DNA of 64,000 bases from Pseudanabaena sp. (GCA_003249035.1 QBMK01000011.1:1-64000), one strand, 5' to 3'; positions 1 through 9,194 are shown, numbered from the stretch's first letter. Made by a program: numbers and translations. The notes: generated by a model not told the origin, from the sequence alone.

Positions 1-55
1 GAGTGCTTTGCTAGACTCTCTACTTTCTTTACCTCCCCGAATCACCTATTGAGCC
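1..55 (-). mobile_element. Terminal end of an ISL3-type insertion element, cut by the window edge
   Basis: Read on the minus strand this segment begins GGCTCAATAGGTG and continues TTCGGGGAGG. Apart from one base, the first 26 bases match the left end of the complete small element at 16727-16885. That element carries 8-bp target duplications, the size typical of the ISL3 family. Here only one end is visible: the body lies left of base 1, so transposase and target duplication cannot be checked. It joins directly to the polymerase-like gene at base 56 and supplies its last codons and stop. Confidence 0.7.
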
Positions 56-460
56 AAAATTGATTAGTACAGACCAATACAACAAATTTTTCATTTTTGC
101 AACAATCTGCACTGTTACAGGAATACAAGTCATAGCCAGCAGAAACATGAAAGGTTCTCCTAGCATCATAAAACTGACGATCGCATTAATTAAACCCGCA
201 TTATTCCAAAGTGCGCTAGCGATAATGACTCCAAACAATACGGACAAACCCACTAGGAACGATAAACAAAGCGAAATTTGTTTAGGATCCTTAATGCGAG
301 TATTGGTTAAAACGAATACACATACTGCGGGGACTAAACCAAAATGCAGAAGATTGAGCAGTGAAAAGCGAATTGTCGTTGCCGCAATTCGAGAATAAAA
401 AACAATACAGAATGACAGAAAAACCAAAAATGAATTTTTGATGTACGCTTTGTTTTTCAT
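29..460 (-). pseudogene. Polysaccharide polymerase/ligase-like membrane gene, truncated by the insertion element
   Basis: The reading frame encodes about four hydrophobic segments in 135 native residues (bases 56-460), in the style of the N-terminus of Wzy/O-antigen ligase proteins, which normally have 10-12 membrane helices. The remaining 8 codons before the stop (bases 32-55) come from the insertion element's inverted repeat. The gene lies 6 bp after the glycosyltransferase at 467-1594 and is the last visible member of the locus. The truncated product is unlikely to polymerise glycan. Assignment to the Wzy/WaaL class rests on hydrophobicity and context only; the C-terminal part may lie beyond the element to the left. 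Confidence 0.55.
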
Positions 461-466
461 GCAAAT

Positions 467-1594
467 CTAACTTAACTTGGAATAAAAAGTTATGTATTGG
501 TCAGCAATACTTGTTTTGGAAAATCTTAGATAATGATTTGTATTTGAGGAACTTATTTCTTTCAATACATTTTGAATCACTTGAGATAAGTTATGAATGG
601 GATCTCCAGTTAAATCAAAATAGGTACAGTCTGTATTACCGATCTCTTGAAAGATAGCAATATTTGAGCATATGACTTTACATGAGAAGAATAAAGCTTC
701 GACTATAGGAATACAAAATCCTTCAAGTGAAGAGGGCATGACAAAAAGTTGGCAATGCTGGTATAGCCAGCAAAGCTGATGATCGTCGATGGACGATAGC
801 ATTAGGATTGATGATTCTAGAGATTTCTCATGAATGAGTTTGAGTAGGGAATTTGTCTCGGGTCCTGGACTGCCAACTAAAACCAATCGAGTTTCTAGAT
901 CAATCTGATTACTTGACTTTAGTAGATCGTAGGTTTTGATTAACAGATCGATGTTTTTGTTTTTGCGATGCTGTGCAACGCAAAGTATAAATGGAAATTC
1001 AAAACGTTTTTGGAAATCGAGCGATGGATTTGTTCGAACTTTACTAAAGTCTACAAAATTGTAAATTACTGTCGTTGGTTTACTTTGCTTCTTGATTTTG
1101 GGGAAATATAGATTTAAGGCTTCTAATGTGGTTCTCGATACACAGGTAATACCATCAGATTGATGAATGCACCATCGTAGAAATAGTTGATTGAAGATTG
1201 CTTGTTTGTAGCCAAAATTTTCAGGAAATTGATATGGATATAAATCGTGAATTGTAGCAACGACTGGGCAAGGAAATTGCGATCGCAGAAATGGTAAAGG
1301 AAAAGACAAATGTACTCTATCTGCTTGATGCTGTCTTGCCAGTTTTGGCAACCCAAAAAGAAACCAGCGATTTCTTGAAAGCGAAGTATTTTTAATGTCA
1401 ATACTAATAAGCTTGATTTTGTTCGATTGAGTTTCTAGCAGATCCCCAAAATAGTGCTCTTGCCATTTGCCGATCGCGATCGTGATTTGGCTTATTTCCC
1501 TTCTATCTACTAGGCATCGAGCTAGATTAGCCGCTACGCGACAAACTCCCGTGGGATCGGTGGGGCGATGTAAAGCTGCGATTAGAATATGCAT
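467..1594 (-). CDS. GT4-family glycosyltransferase
   Basis: A 375-residue GT-B glycosyltransferase. The N-terminus (MHILIAAL, then a PTGVCRVAANLA segment) forms the acceptor-side Rossmann domain. The C-terminal half has the donor-binding signature SSLEGFCIPIVEAL, the usual E-x7-E region of GT4 enzymes, with LVLVGSPGPE before it. It probably adds one sugar from a nucleotide-sugar donor to a lipid-linked glycan at the cytoplasmic membrane. It lies 8 bp downstream of the next glycosyltransferase, so the two are likely cotranscribed. Donor and acceptor cannot be read from the sequence. Confidence 0.85.
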   Translation of the reverse strand: MHILIAALHRPTDPTGVCRVAANLARCLVDRREISQITIAIGKWQEHYFGDLLETQSNKIKLISIDIKNTSLSRNRWFLFGLPKLARQHQADRVHLSFPLPFLRSQFPCPVVATIHDLYPYQFPENFGYKQAIFNQLFLRWCIHQSDGITCVSRTTLEALNLYFPKIKKQSKPTTVIYNFVDFSKVRTNPSLDFQKRFEFPFILCVAQHRKNKNIDLLIKTYDLLKSSNQIDLETRLVLVGSPGPETNSLLKLIHEKSLESSILMLSSIDDHQLCWLYQHCQLFVMPSSLEGFCIPIVEALFFSCKVICSNIAIFQEIGNTDCTYFDLTGDPIHNLSQVIQNVLKEISSSNTNHYLRFSKTSIADQYITFYSKLS

Positions 1595-1602
1595 GTCTAG
1601 TT

Positions 1603-2835
1603 TTACTGATGTAGGTTAGCTAGTTTTTGATATAAATCCGAAAGTTGTTGTCCTTTGCTCTCCCAGCTATAGGAATCCTGAATATGTTGATGCCCAGCTT
1701 CTCCCATTTGAGCAAGTAAATCTCGATCTTGAGAGAGTTTAATCATGGCTTGTGCCAGTTCTTTAATCGTCTGATCGGGATTGTTTGCACTAACTTTGAT
1801 GCCAGTAGCATCAGTGACTTGCTGAGCTGGCCCACCCAGATTGAGGCAAATTACTGGTCGTCTTGCCGCCATTGCTTCTAGGCAAACCCAACCGCCCGAA
1901 TCATGGAGGCTTGGATGGATAAGTGCTGAAGATTGTCCCAATTTGATTAATACTTCATGGCGATCGAGATGTCCAAAAAACTTAACTTGCTCACTAATTC
2001 CTAGATCTAGTGCAAGGGCTTTAAGTGTTGGTAATTCAGGACCTTCTCCTAATATCCAGTATTCAGCATTGGCGATCTTGGTGGCAGCGAAAGCCCTTAA
2101 GCCGAGGTGAAAACCTTTCCAATGCAATAAACGAGCAATATCAATGAAGCGGAGTGGCTCGATACTTGGTGGAGTGGCTTGGCTAAATTCGGATATCTCC
2201 TGTTGTAAGATCCCAGACTCAGAAGCAATTTGGACATTGGGTGCGCCCATTTTGCGAATGCGTTGGGCGGTGTCTTCGGTAGTAGCAAGTGCGATCGCAC
2301 TACGTCGAGCAGTCATGCGGGTAAACGGGTCACACTCACCGATAAATCTCCATGCTCCGCGTAAGGTTTCGTATATCTTATTTTTGAAACTAAAATCATC
2401 CCAGAAAGGTGCTGGGGCTGACTCGCCACCACCGACGGGACCCCAAACAAGAGGTACGGGGAGTAGGCATAAAAAGCTAGGCGTAGAATAGCGCACAAAA
2501 GTAACATGATGAGCTATATCAAATTTGATTTCTTGGTGTAGCTTACGGGCGACGAAATAAGCCTGAATCTGCCAGAGATAGTAGTGCAACTGCATTGGTC
2601 CACGCTGTCCCCAGCGCAGACTATCCTTCCAGAAAGGGAGTGTAAAATAAATAAAATGTAGATTGGGAATGGGGTTGCGTTGAAGTTCAGATTCGATCGC
2701 CTCTCGACTTTCATCGGGTCTTGTTAATACCCATACTTCGTGATGTTTGGCAACTTCACGAGCAACATTCCATCCAACTCCTCGTTCGGAGCCTTTTCCT
2801 GGTTCACAAGAATAGGCAGATAGAAGAACTTTCAT
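1603..2835 (-). CDS. GT4-family glycosyltransferase
   Basis: A 410-residue glycosyltransferase starting MKVLLSAYSCEPGKGSERGVG, a start shared by many cyanobacterial and bacteroidete GT4 proteins that build exopolysaccharide. The central PLVWGPVGGGE motif and the late HPSLHDSGGWVCLEAMA motif mark the acceptor and donor domains. The length is normal for the family. A spacer of about 140 AT-rich bases separates it from the upstream gene, so it could have its own promoter, though none is obvious. The exact sugar is unknown. Confidence 0.87.
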   Translation of the reverse strand: MKVLLSAYSCEPGKGSERGVGWNVAREVAKHHEVWVLTRPDESREAIESELQRNPIPNLHFIYFTLPFWKDSLRWGQRGPMQLHYYLWQIQAYFVARKLHQEIKFDIAHHVTFVRYSTPSFLCLLPVPLVWGPVGGGESAPAPFWDDFSFKNKIYETLRGAWRFIGECDPFTRMTARRSAIALATTEDTAQRIRKMGAPNVQIASESGILQQEISEFSQATPPSIEPLRFIDIARLLHWKGFHLGLRAFAATKIANAEYWILGEGPELPTLKALALDLGISEQVKFFGHLDRHEVLIKLGQSSALIHPSLHDSGGWVCLEAMAARRPVICLNLGGPAQQVTDATGIKVSANNPDQTIKELAQAMIKLSQDRDLLAQMGEAGHQHIQDSYSWESKGQQLSDLYQKLANLHQ

Positions 2836-2976
2836 AACTAGAGAACCTTACTAATACATTTGGATGGAAAGAATGGTATTGCGCTCTGCACTTTAACTAA
2901 AACTAAATAATTTTTAAAAAGCTTTATTGAGTAATTCTTTTTAAAAACTATCTATACTCTACTTATTTAAAAACCG

Positions 2977-4113
2977 CTATATCAATAGTTTATATTGCTC
3001 TAGAGCATACGATGCAATTGATTTCCAATCTAAATTTTCTAACACATACTGTCGCCCTCTAATTCCCATTTCTTTCCATTGAGATCGCTGCTGAACTAAA
3101 CTAGTTAACCCTGCTTTGATCGAGGATGATTCAGGCTTAACAACAATACCACAGCCACTTGATTGCACATGAGGTGCAATGCCTGCAACCTCTGAAACGA
3201 GCAAAACCCTTCCAGCTAACATTGCTTCTAGTGCGGACAGGCTAAATCCCTCAAAACGTGAAGTGATACAGAAAATATCGTAGTTCGCAATAATTGACGA
3301 AGATGATAAATTGTAATCGGGTTCCAGGAAAGTTACTTTGTCTGATAATTTTAGTCTAGTAGTTTGCGCTTCTAGTGTTGCTCGATCACCCCAATCTGGT
3401 CCTTGAATTGTGAGTTTACAACCAAGCACTGCACTAAACTCAGCAAATGCATCCAATAAAATATCGAGTCCTTTGTTGTAAGCATCTAAACGTCCTAAAA
3501 ATAAGAGCTTAGGTTCTCTGTCAATACTCCAACTAAGATGGGACTCTGGATGAACATCAGCTATTGAAAACCCATTAGGAACCTCGACAACATCAGTTAG
3601 TACTTTTAACCGACGCAACCATTCATCGTGACGTTTATCTAAAACCTGAATTGCGCGTGCTTGACTCAACATGCGCCGCTCCAAGATATACCAATAAAGC
3701 CATTTCAAATAGGCATTTTTATGGAAAATTGTTGGGTGATATGGATCGTGAGGTGCAACAATATATGGGATAGAATGCTTTATTAGCAAGCGAGATAGAG
3801 CATAAACACTACGATGAAAAATACCATTTAGAATAAATAGACTTTGCTCAGAGGTAGAGATGGTAGCAATATACTGCTCTATATTTAGAGAAAGTTTCAA
3901 GGAAGGTTTAGTACTTTTACTTGCAAAAGAGGCAATTTGATATCCAGCTTGAGCTTGGTACAGAGTATCTTCCGATGCGCCTTCACAGATCACGGTTGCA
4001 TCGACTCCACAAGCAGCTAAACCAGATGCAAGACCATGAACTGCTTTGCTAGTCCCTTCGTTAAATCCACGACCATCGGATGGGAAATGCTTTAGGTAAA
4101 GATAGACTCTCAT
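2977..4113 (-). CDS. GT4-family glycosyltransferase (leader-ORF coupled)
   Basis: A 378-residue GT4 enzyme when started at the ATG at 4113. An upstream in-frame TTG at 4170 is open but poorer. The N-terminal half has KHFPSDGRGFNEGTSKAVHG; the C-terminal half has KLLFLGRLDAYNKGLDILL and SRFEGFSLSALEAMLAG, the donor-site signature. Its ATG overlaps the stop of an 11-codon leader ORF (4110-4145) that has a strong AAGGAG ribosome site, while the gene itself has none. Translation is therefore probably coupled. The role in the surface glycan pathway is inferred from context. Confidence 0.85.
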   Translation of the reverse strand: MRVYLYLKHFPSDGRGFNEGTSKAVHGLASGLAACGVDATVICEGASEDTLYQAQAGYQIASFASKSTKPSLKLSLNIEQYIATISTSEQSLFILNGIFHRSVYALSRLLIKHSIPYIVAPHDPYHPTIFHKNAYLKWLYWYILERRMLSQARAIQVLDKRHDEWLRRLKVLTDVVEVPNGFSIADVHPESHLSWSIDREPKLLFLGRLDAYNKGLDILLDAFAEFSAVLGCKLTIQGPDWGDRATLEAQTTRLKLSDKVTFLEPDYNLSSSSIIANYDIFCITSRFEGFSLSALEAMLAGRVLLVSEVAGIAPHVQSSGCGIVVKPESSSIKAGLTSLVQQRSQWKEMGIRGRQYVLENLDWKSIASYALEQYKLLI

Positions 4114-4145
4114 TTGATAATAGCCATTATTAACTGGAAACTCAT
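4110..4145 (-). CDS. Eleven-codon leader ORF coupled to the downstream glycosyltransferase
   Basis: ATG at 4145 encodes MSFQLIMAIIK and stops with TGA. That TGA overlaps the ATG of the glycosyltransferase at 4113 in an ATGA junction. An AAGGAG Shine-Dalgarno lies 5 bases before the leader ATG, in the 3' end of the preceding gene, whereas the downstream ATG has no recognisable site. This is the usual layout of translational coupling through a mini-ORF. The peptide has no known family. Expression is inferred from the ribosome site, not shown. Confidence 0.5.
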   Translation of the reverse strand: MSFQLIMAIIK

Positions 4146-4159
4146 GAAGGCTCCTTAAA

Positions 4160-5293
4160 TTATTCAACAATCTGTGAAGATTTTTTCAAAACAAGGTTTT
4201 CATATACTTTAGCAACCTGTTCTGCATTTTTTTGCCAGTTAAAAAACTTTGCTCTTAATAATCCCTTCTCTATTAATTGATTACAGTAACTAGGATCTTG
4301 CTTAATTTGGCAGACTGCTTCTGTGATTGCTTCCACATTCAGGGGATCGACTAAAATTGCAGCATCACAAACCACTTCAGGTAGGGAAGAAACATTTGAG
4401 GTAATCACGGGGGTTCCACACGCCATTGCTTCTACAATAGTTAGCCCAAACCCTTCATAGAGAGAAGGAGAAAGCAAAATATCAGCCGCATTATAAAGAC
4501 ATACTAATGTTTCTTTGTCAGGATTTCCAAAGTGAATGACATGTCGATCGAGCTGATGCTCATTAATGAAAGCCTTGTGTTCTGGAGTGAATTGACCACC
4601 CGTTTTCCATAAGCAAACAGATAATCCTTTAGTTCGCAAACTTTCTACTACTTTGAGTATTGTCAACATATTTTTTCGCTGATGCGTTCCTCCTACATTA
4701 AGTAAACAAATAGTCTCTGGTGAAGGGGTGTATTGCTGGCGTAATGAAACTACTGGAACTCGAGGTAGAACTCGAAATTGTGGTTCAACCCCATTAAGTG
4801 CCACAGTGATGTTCTCTGATGGTATATTCAGAAATTGCTGGATATCTTTTGCGGTATTAGAAGAAACGGCAACAATATGATTTGCCTGACGCATGCCCTG
4901 AACTGAGTGTCGCCAAACAGAAAGACTGAGTGCAGGAAAGCGCGACTGCCTTTCTGGATAGATTAATTGTACTAAATCGTGACAGGTGACAACCGTTGAT
5001 TGCCTTGCTCTGTTGAGGCATCGAGCAATATGAGCATCGGTGTGATCAACAATATGAAAAATATCGGCTTGTTGTTGTCTGACTTCCCGTGGGTAACGCC
5101 AATAGCACTCATAGTATTTACGTAAGCCCGATCCCGACATCCATAGTTTGTCAGGGCTATTCCAAGGTTTTGGCTCGATTTCGATTATCGTCCATGCTGG
5201 GCGCACAGTTTTAAGCCCCGCAACTAAATTGTCAGTATATATATCTATGCTAGGAGTAGAACCTCGGACTCGACGTACAATAATTATTCGCAT
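4160..5293 (-). CDS. GT4-family glycosyltransferase (mannosyltransferase-like)
   Basis: A 377-residue GT4 protein. The ATG at 5293 (MRIIIVRRV) is preferred over an in-frame TTG at 5320. Visible blocks are the HIVDHTDAHIA and VVTCHDLVQLIYP acceptor-domain segments, the LNVGGTHQRKN hinge and the donor motif SPSLYEGFGLTIVEAMACG. The last block is very close to that of bacterial alpha-mannosyltransferases, but sugar specificity cannot be settled. Its stop lies 14 bases before the leader ORF of the next gene, which fits cotranscription. Confidence 0.87.
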   Translation of the reverse strand: MRIIIVRRVRGSTPSIDIYTDNLVAGLKTVRPAWTIIEIEPKPWNSPDKLWMSGSGLRKYYECYWRYPREVRQQQADIFHIVDHTDAHIARCLNRARQSTVVTCHDLVQLIYPERQSRFPALSLSVWRHSVQGMRQANHIVAVSSNTAKDIQQFLNIPSENITVALNGVEPQFRVLPRVPVVSLRQQYTPSPETICLLNVGGTHQRKNMLTILKVVESLRTKGLSVCLWKTGGQFTPEHKAFINEHQLDRHVIHFGNPDKETLVCLYNAADILLSPSLYEGFGLTIVEAMACGTPVITSNVSSLPEVVCDAAILVDPLNVEAITEAVCQIKQDPSYCNQLIEKGLLRAKFFNWQKNAEQVAKVYENLVLKKSSQIVE

Positions 5294-5409
5294 CGAATAT
5301 ATCCCAATAAATTTATGCAATTCTTCATTGTTTTCATGAATATAACTTTATATTTATAGCAGCCCAAAATGACTTTGGGAACTCCAAGGAAAAAAATGAT
5401 CTATAAAAA

Positions 5410-5452
5410 CCACAAATATGACGGCGCGCAAAGCCCACCGCCATATTTGTGG
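5410..5452. repeat. Intergenic hairpin with GCAAAGC tip
   Basis: CCACAAATATG (5410-5420) pairs with CATATTTGTGG (5442-5452). The inner part pairs imperfectly and ends in a GC-AAA-GC tip. It lies in the 183-base spacer between two minus-strand glycosyltransferases. It resembles in architecture, not in stem sequence, the hairpins at 20012, 33112, 36664 and 38038. It may act as an attenuator or mRNA-processing site; there is no clean T-run on the minus-strand side. Confidence 0.6.
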
Positions 5453-5476
5453 GATCAATTATTTTTTGCAAGTCCC

Positions 5477-6706
5477 TTATAGCTTTTTGAAAGTTATGTG
5501 AGATGCTTCCTTTTTGAGAACTGTTTGCCATAGGGAGACTAATCTATGGGCAATTTTTTCATGGGTATAAAGTTGATTCACTCGCGCAATACCATACATT
5601 CCAGCCTCTTGACGCCATTTAGCATCGTTGATCATTTTTGCAAGTATATCAGCCAATGTGTTGTGATTTTCCTCTGGAAATACTAAATCAGGACGACCAA
5701 TTACATTAGGGATTTCTCCTGAATTAGAGCCTACTACAGGAATGCCCATAGACATCGCTTCAATTAGAACATGCCCAAACTGTTCTTTCCAAGTTGGGGT
5801 TGAGCGAGAAGGTAGTATCAATACATCAAATTGGCTAAGCTCTGCGGGGGCTTGGCTATGGGGAACTGCACCCCGCCAGATGACAAGATCGACAATTTGC
5901 AGATCGTGCGCTAGTTTTTGTAGAAATTCTTCTTCAGAACCAGAACCACAGAGAATTATTTGACTGTTGATACCGCGATCGCGAAGTTTAGCAACAGCTT
6001 TAAAAATTAGATCGATTCCTTTGCTTTGTGCTAATCTCCCGAGGAACCCCACCCTAAACATTAGTGCGTCTTCGCCAGAGACTTTTGTGGGTGGAGCGAA
6101 AAACTCTGGATCGACCCCCATTTGGGGCATTACTTCTAATAAGCCATGGTAGTTCCACTTTTGCATGATTTCGGCTCCGTCCTGATTGCCAGGGATAATC
6201 GCACTAGCCGTATTGAGTACAAACTTGCAAATCTGCCAACGAAAAAAGGGTAGTTGCCGCAACTGATTTTCCCAGCCAAATACAACCATTGGCTTTCCCA
6301 TCAAGCGGGAGAAAACTGCGACTTCAAAAGCACAGATCGAGAAAACTTCCACTTCGGCTTGGATTATGTCGGGTTTGAATTCTTGTAAAACTTTCCACAG
6401 ATCCCATGGGGTATAAAAATACGCTCCGACCCGACCCGAAAATTTAACGGGAGCTTCATAAAGATGGAGGTTAGGATAGGGACGTTCTAATGGCAGTAAC
6501 CGATTCCACTCTAATGCTTTCCAGTTGCTAGGAGCAAGCAACCCAACTTCGATGCCTTCGACTTGAGCGATCGCATTGAGCTTGCCCTGATTAACTCCAA
6601 CGACGTAAGCATGGCTAATAAAGAGAACTCTCATCGGATTGCTGGAAGATTCTGGAGGAACCACTGTTAATTGACGATTGGGAGTTTCTTTCATGATCAA
6701 AGACAT
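5477..6706 (-). CDS. GT4-family glycosyltransferase
   Basis: A 409-residue glycosyltransferase. An N-terminal extension of about 24 residues precedes MRVLFISHAYV, so the true start may be the internal ATG near 6634 rather than 6706. The donor half has VGFLGRLAQSKGIDL and LPSRSTPTWKEQFGHVLIEA, a signature found in cyanobacterial exopolysaccharide glycosyltransferases. The acceptor half carries PDIIQAEVEVFS. It lies 12 bases after the GT2 gene. The sugar added is unknown. Confidence 0.85.
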   Translation of the reverse strand: MSLIMKETPNRQLTVVPPESSSNPMRVLFISHAYVVGVNQGKLNAIAQVEGIEVGLLAPSNWKALEWNRLLPLERPYPNLHLYEAPVKFSGRVGAYFYTPWDLWKVLQEFKPDIIQAEVEVFSICAFEVAVFSRLMGKPMVVFGWENQLRQLPFFRWQICKFVLNTASAIIPGNQDGAEIMQKWNYHGLLEVMPQMGVDPEFFAPPTKVSGEDALMFRVGFLGRLAQSKGIDLIFKAVAKLRDRGINSQIILCGSGSEEEFLQKLAHDLQIVDLVIWRGAVPHSQAPAELSQFDVLILPSRSTPTWKEQFGHVLIEAMSMGIPVVGSNSGEIPNVIGRPDLVFPEENHNTLADILAKMINDAKWRQEAGMYGIARVNQLYTHEKIAHRLVSLWQTVLKKEASHITFKKL

Positions 6707-6718
6707 TATTTAATAACT

Positions 6719-7774
6719 TTATTTCGTAAGTGCCCGAATTTTGTTAACAGTCCAATCGATAAATTTCGGTCGGTATTGTGGTGCATAGAGCCAAGTGATG
6801 GCTGGAGAAGCTAAAGGCAACGGTAGCAGCCCTACCCAAATAAACCATAGACTATAGAATATCCGCTTTTGCCAGTTAAAGTCTGAGTATTTCCACAGTG
6901 AGCGAATGCCGTAATGAATTAAGTTTAATCGACGATCGTCAGCGATTGGATGCTCTTTTGGCGCAAGACGCAAAGAAATAATCCGAGACCATAAACGTCC
7001 GATTGATCTCTGATCTAAATCAGATGGACATTCATAACCGAGTTCCTTGGCTTTTTGCTTCACTAAGTCAAAATTTTGGAGATCGTGACGCACAAAACGC
7101 TGAAAGCGAGATGCACTAACGGTTGATAACGCCCACTGATTTGAGTCATGAATTCTATATGCACCCAAAGGCTCTTCGATCGCTGCTACATTGCCATAAA
7201 ACGGAACCTGATATGACAAATAATCATCTGCCGTAAGCTTATAAGCATCAGGTATTGGGAACAGCTTTTCTAAAGCATGACGACTTAAAGCATTGCCACT
7301 CGTTGGGGTGCTTACATAAACGCCTTTATCCAAAATAAATTTCCAGACTTCGCCATGAGAGAGTGGTGAGTTTCCCTGTGGTGATGAGTATCCTAAAGAT
7401 TTTCCTTCTATATCTACTACTTGCAAGCGATAGTGAACTTTTGCAAGTTCTGGACTCCACGCTGAGACAACCTGCTCAACAGTATGTGGAAACAAGTAAT
7501 CATCTGAGTCTAAAAAAATGATGATTTCACCTTTGCTTTTGGCAAAACCACTATTAAAAGCTGCAGCTTGTTTCCCGTTTTCTTGCAATATTGATATAAT
7601 GCGATCGCTATATCCAGCAATAATCTCGCGGGAGTTATCGGTCGAGCCATCGTCAACCACAATTACTTCAATATGGGGATAAGTTTGACTTAGAGCACTA
7701 TCAATCGCCTCTGCAAGAAAGCGATCGTAGTTGTAATTGTTAATAATTATGCTAGCTAGCGGATTTGTCGTCAT
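6719..7774 (-). CDS. GT2-family glycosyltransferase
   Basis: A 351-residue inverting GT-A glycosyltransferase. ASIIINNYNYDRFLAEAIDS opens the fold, VIVVDDGSTDNS holds the nucleotide-binding aspartates, and FLDSDD is the metal-binding DxD. The C-terminus has a hydrophobic stretch (SLWFIWVGLLPLPLASPAI) that may anchor it to the membrane. The ATG at 7774 is chosen because it overlaps the upstream TGA (ATGA) and has GGAG 8 bases before it; an upstream in-frame start is open but unnecessary. A 24-codon remnant of a second copy lies at 9195-9266. Confidence 0.88.
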   Translation of the reverse strand: MTTNPLASIIINNYNYDRFLAEAIDSALSQTYPHIEVIVVDDGSTDNSREIIAGYSDRIISILQENGKQAAAFNSGFAKSKGEIIIFLDSDDYLFPHTVEQVVSAWSPELAKVHYRLQVVDIEGKSLGYSSPQGNSPLSHGEVWKFILDKGVYVSTPTSGNALSRHALEKLFPIPDAYKLTADDYLSYQVPFYGNVAAIEEPLGAYRIHDSNQWALSTVSASRFQRFVRHDLQNFDLVKQKAKELGYECPSDLDQRSIGRLWSRIISLRLAPKEHPIADDRRLNLIHYGIRSLWKYSDFNWQKRIFYSLWFIWVGLLPLPLASPAITWLYAPQYRPKFIDWTVNKIRALTK

Positions 7775-8928
7775 AATATTGACTCCAACAAGTTTTTTAG
7801 CTGTTGACCTGCAGTATTCCAATTAAGCTTTGACTCGTATTCATGAAAAGCAGAAAGTGCTAAATCTTGATAATCCTGATAGTTAGAAAATAGACCATAT
7901 ATATAATTGCTATATTCAGATGATTGGGTACTGATATCGAAGAGATTACCGTTAATATTTTGTTTGATAATTGTTGGAATCCCGCCAACCTTCCGAGAAA
8001 TACAAGGAACTCCAAAAGAATTTGCTTCGGTGAAAACAACTCCATAACATTCTGCTCTCGAAGGAAGAATCAGAAAATGAGATTCGGCAATTAATTGATT
8101 AATTTGCTCCTTGCCAGCGACAGTAGATTTACTAATATAGCCTAAAGATTTGACATAACTTGGAAGAGAACCTTCTACAAGTGGGTGACATCCAACAACT
8201 GTAAATTCTGTATCTAAGCCTAAATTGTTCAGATCTTCAGCTACTTTGAGTGCGATATCTCCACCCTTTCGGTACCAATCAACCCCTAAAAATAACAGTT
8301 TACATTTATTTGCAGGTCTAGCTGCTATCAGGTCTTTAATGTCACTCAGAGTTCTACAACTATCAATGTTGGCTCCAAATGGCACCACCTTCACCTTCTC
8401 TGGATCGGCACCATAATATTCAATCGCTGTCTGGGCTGCCCAGTCAGAGGAGTAAATCGCTAACTTACACTTTTCTAGAGCTTGCTTTTCCATCATGTGC
8501 CAATTATCGATTGATTCCTGACAAAGATTATTGTACTGAGGATAAAAATTCACCAAGCCAGCACAAGTTGCATCTGCATAGAAGACAATCGGCTGACTAC
8601 AATCAAGATAGACAATTGGTCTTATTGTGGCGCTAAAAACTATATCAGAATTAGTCTCAGAAAGAATTTTGGAAATCTGCTTTGCATAATCCCTCAAAAT
8701 TGGCAGATCTGCGTCTTTTTCATAATGTTTATCTTGAAAAAATTTGTAGTATGCACTTTTGTACTTTTGTACAATCCTCAACACATATTTTTCTTCCAAA
8801 GGGCCAAGATAGCCCAAATCTATACCTTGGTTCTTAATGGATTGTGAAATATAGTAGCCTGAGCCCGACCATTCATTAGAACCGGTTAAACTTCTTGCAT
8901 CGTATGTGGTTGTATATGCGACTTTCAT
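7771..8928 (-). CDS. GT4-family glycosyltransferase, copy A of a tandem pair
   Basis: A 385-residue glycosyltransferase beginning MKVAYTTTYDARSL. It is clearly paralogous to the gene at 9289-10452; shared blocks include SNEWSG, AIYSSDWAAQ, RPANKCKLLFLGVDW in copy A and RPTDRCKLLFLGVDW in copy B. Donor-side segments are LLFLGVDWYRKGG and ILPSRAECYGVVFTEANSFG. Ten bases upstream lies a remnant of an ABC-transporter 3' end, as also found upstream of copy B. It is translationally linked to the GT2 gene by an ATGA overlap. Probable role: sequential or redundant sugar addition in the polysaccharide pathway. Confidence 0.87.
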   Translation of the reverse strand: MKVAYTTTYDARSLTGSNEWSGSGYYISQSIKNQGIDLGYLGPLEEKYVLRIVQKYKSAYYKFFQDKHYEKDADLPILRDYAKQISKILSETNSDIVFSATIRPIVYLDCSQPIVFYADATCAGLVNFYPQYNNLCQESIDNWHMMEKQALEKCKLAIYSSDWAAQTAIEYYGADPEKVKVVPFGANIDSCRTLSDIKDLIAARPANKCKLLFLGVDWYRKGGDIALKVAEDLNNLGLDTEFTVVGCHPLVEGSLPSYVKSLGYISKSTVAGKEQINQLIAESHFLILPSRAECYGVVFTEANSFGVPCISRKVGGIPTIIKQNINGNLFDISTQSSEYSNYIYGLFSNYQDYQDLALSAFHEYESKLNWNTAGQQLKNLLESIL

Positions 8929-8937
8929 TAATTACTC

Positions 8938-9030
8938 TTATTGTTCTAATACAACTTCTTGATAGCTACCTGATTTTATGACTTTTCCGTGTTCACTCTT
9001 GTAAATGCGATCGCAATGCTCAATAGTCGA
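8938..9030 (-). pseudogene. Remnant of an ABC exporter C-terminus (copy A)
   Basis: The minus strand reads STIEHCDRIY, then GKVIKSGSYQEVVL, then a stop. This is nearly the same as the last 29 residues of the intact exporter at 14354-16147 (STIEHCDRIY...GKVIKSGSYQEVVL). Homology to the exporter ends abruptly at about 9030. No start or nucleotide-binding domain remains, so it is a non-functional scar. It shows that a copy of the exporter once preceded this glycosyltransferase. Confidence 0.85.
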
Positions 9031-9039
9031 CAATCAACA

Positions 9040-9140
9040 AAACTTGGCTGCGCTAAGACTCATATTCATCTCAAAGATATTTAAATGTAAATAGAGCTTA
9101 GTTAGCTAATAGTTATATTAACCCTTGCTACCTATGGTAA
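9040..9140. repeat. Duplicated non-coding block, copy A (partner 10617-10695)
   Basis: The stretch CTCAAAG, TACTTAAA-like bases, GTAAATA, then TTAGTTAGC and AATAGTTATATTAA recurs with few changes at about 10617-10695. In both places it lies just beyond the ABC-exporter remnant, so it marks the shared upstream part of the tandem duplication. From 9141 to 9194 there is a small inverted repeat (TGCTGCTAC/GTAGCAGCA) near the junction with the GT2 remnant. No gene is seen in 9031-9194. Confidence 0.6.
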
Positions 9141-9194
9141 CAAGAAAAAAATGCTGCTACAAAGGCCAAAAGACGAGTAGCAGCAAGAAAAACA

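Noticed and set aside
60-398. Open frame of 112 codons on the plus strand over the truncated polymerase gene
   Set aside because: It is antisense to a gene with clear membrane helices and has no ribosome site or recognisable protein.
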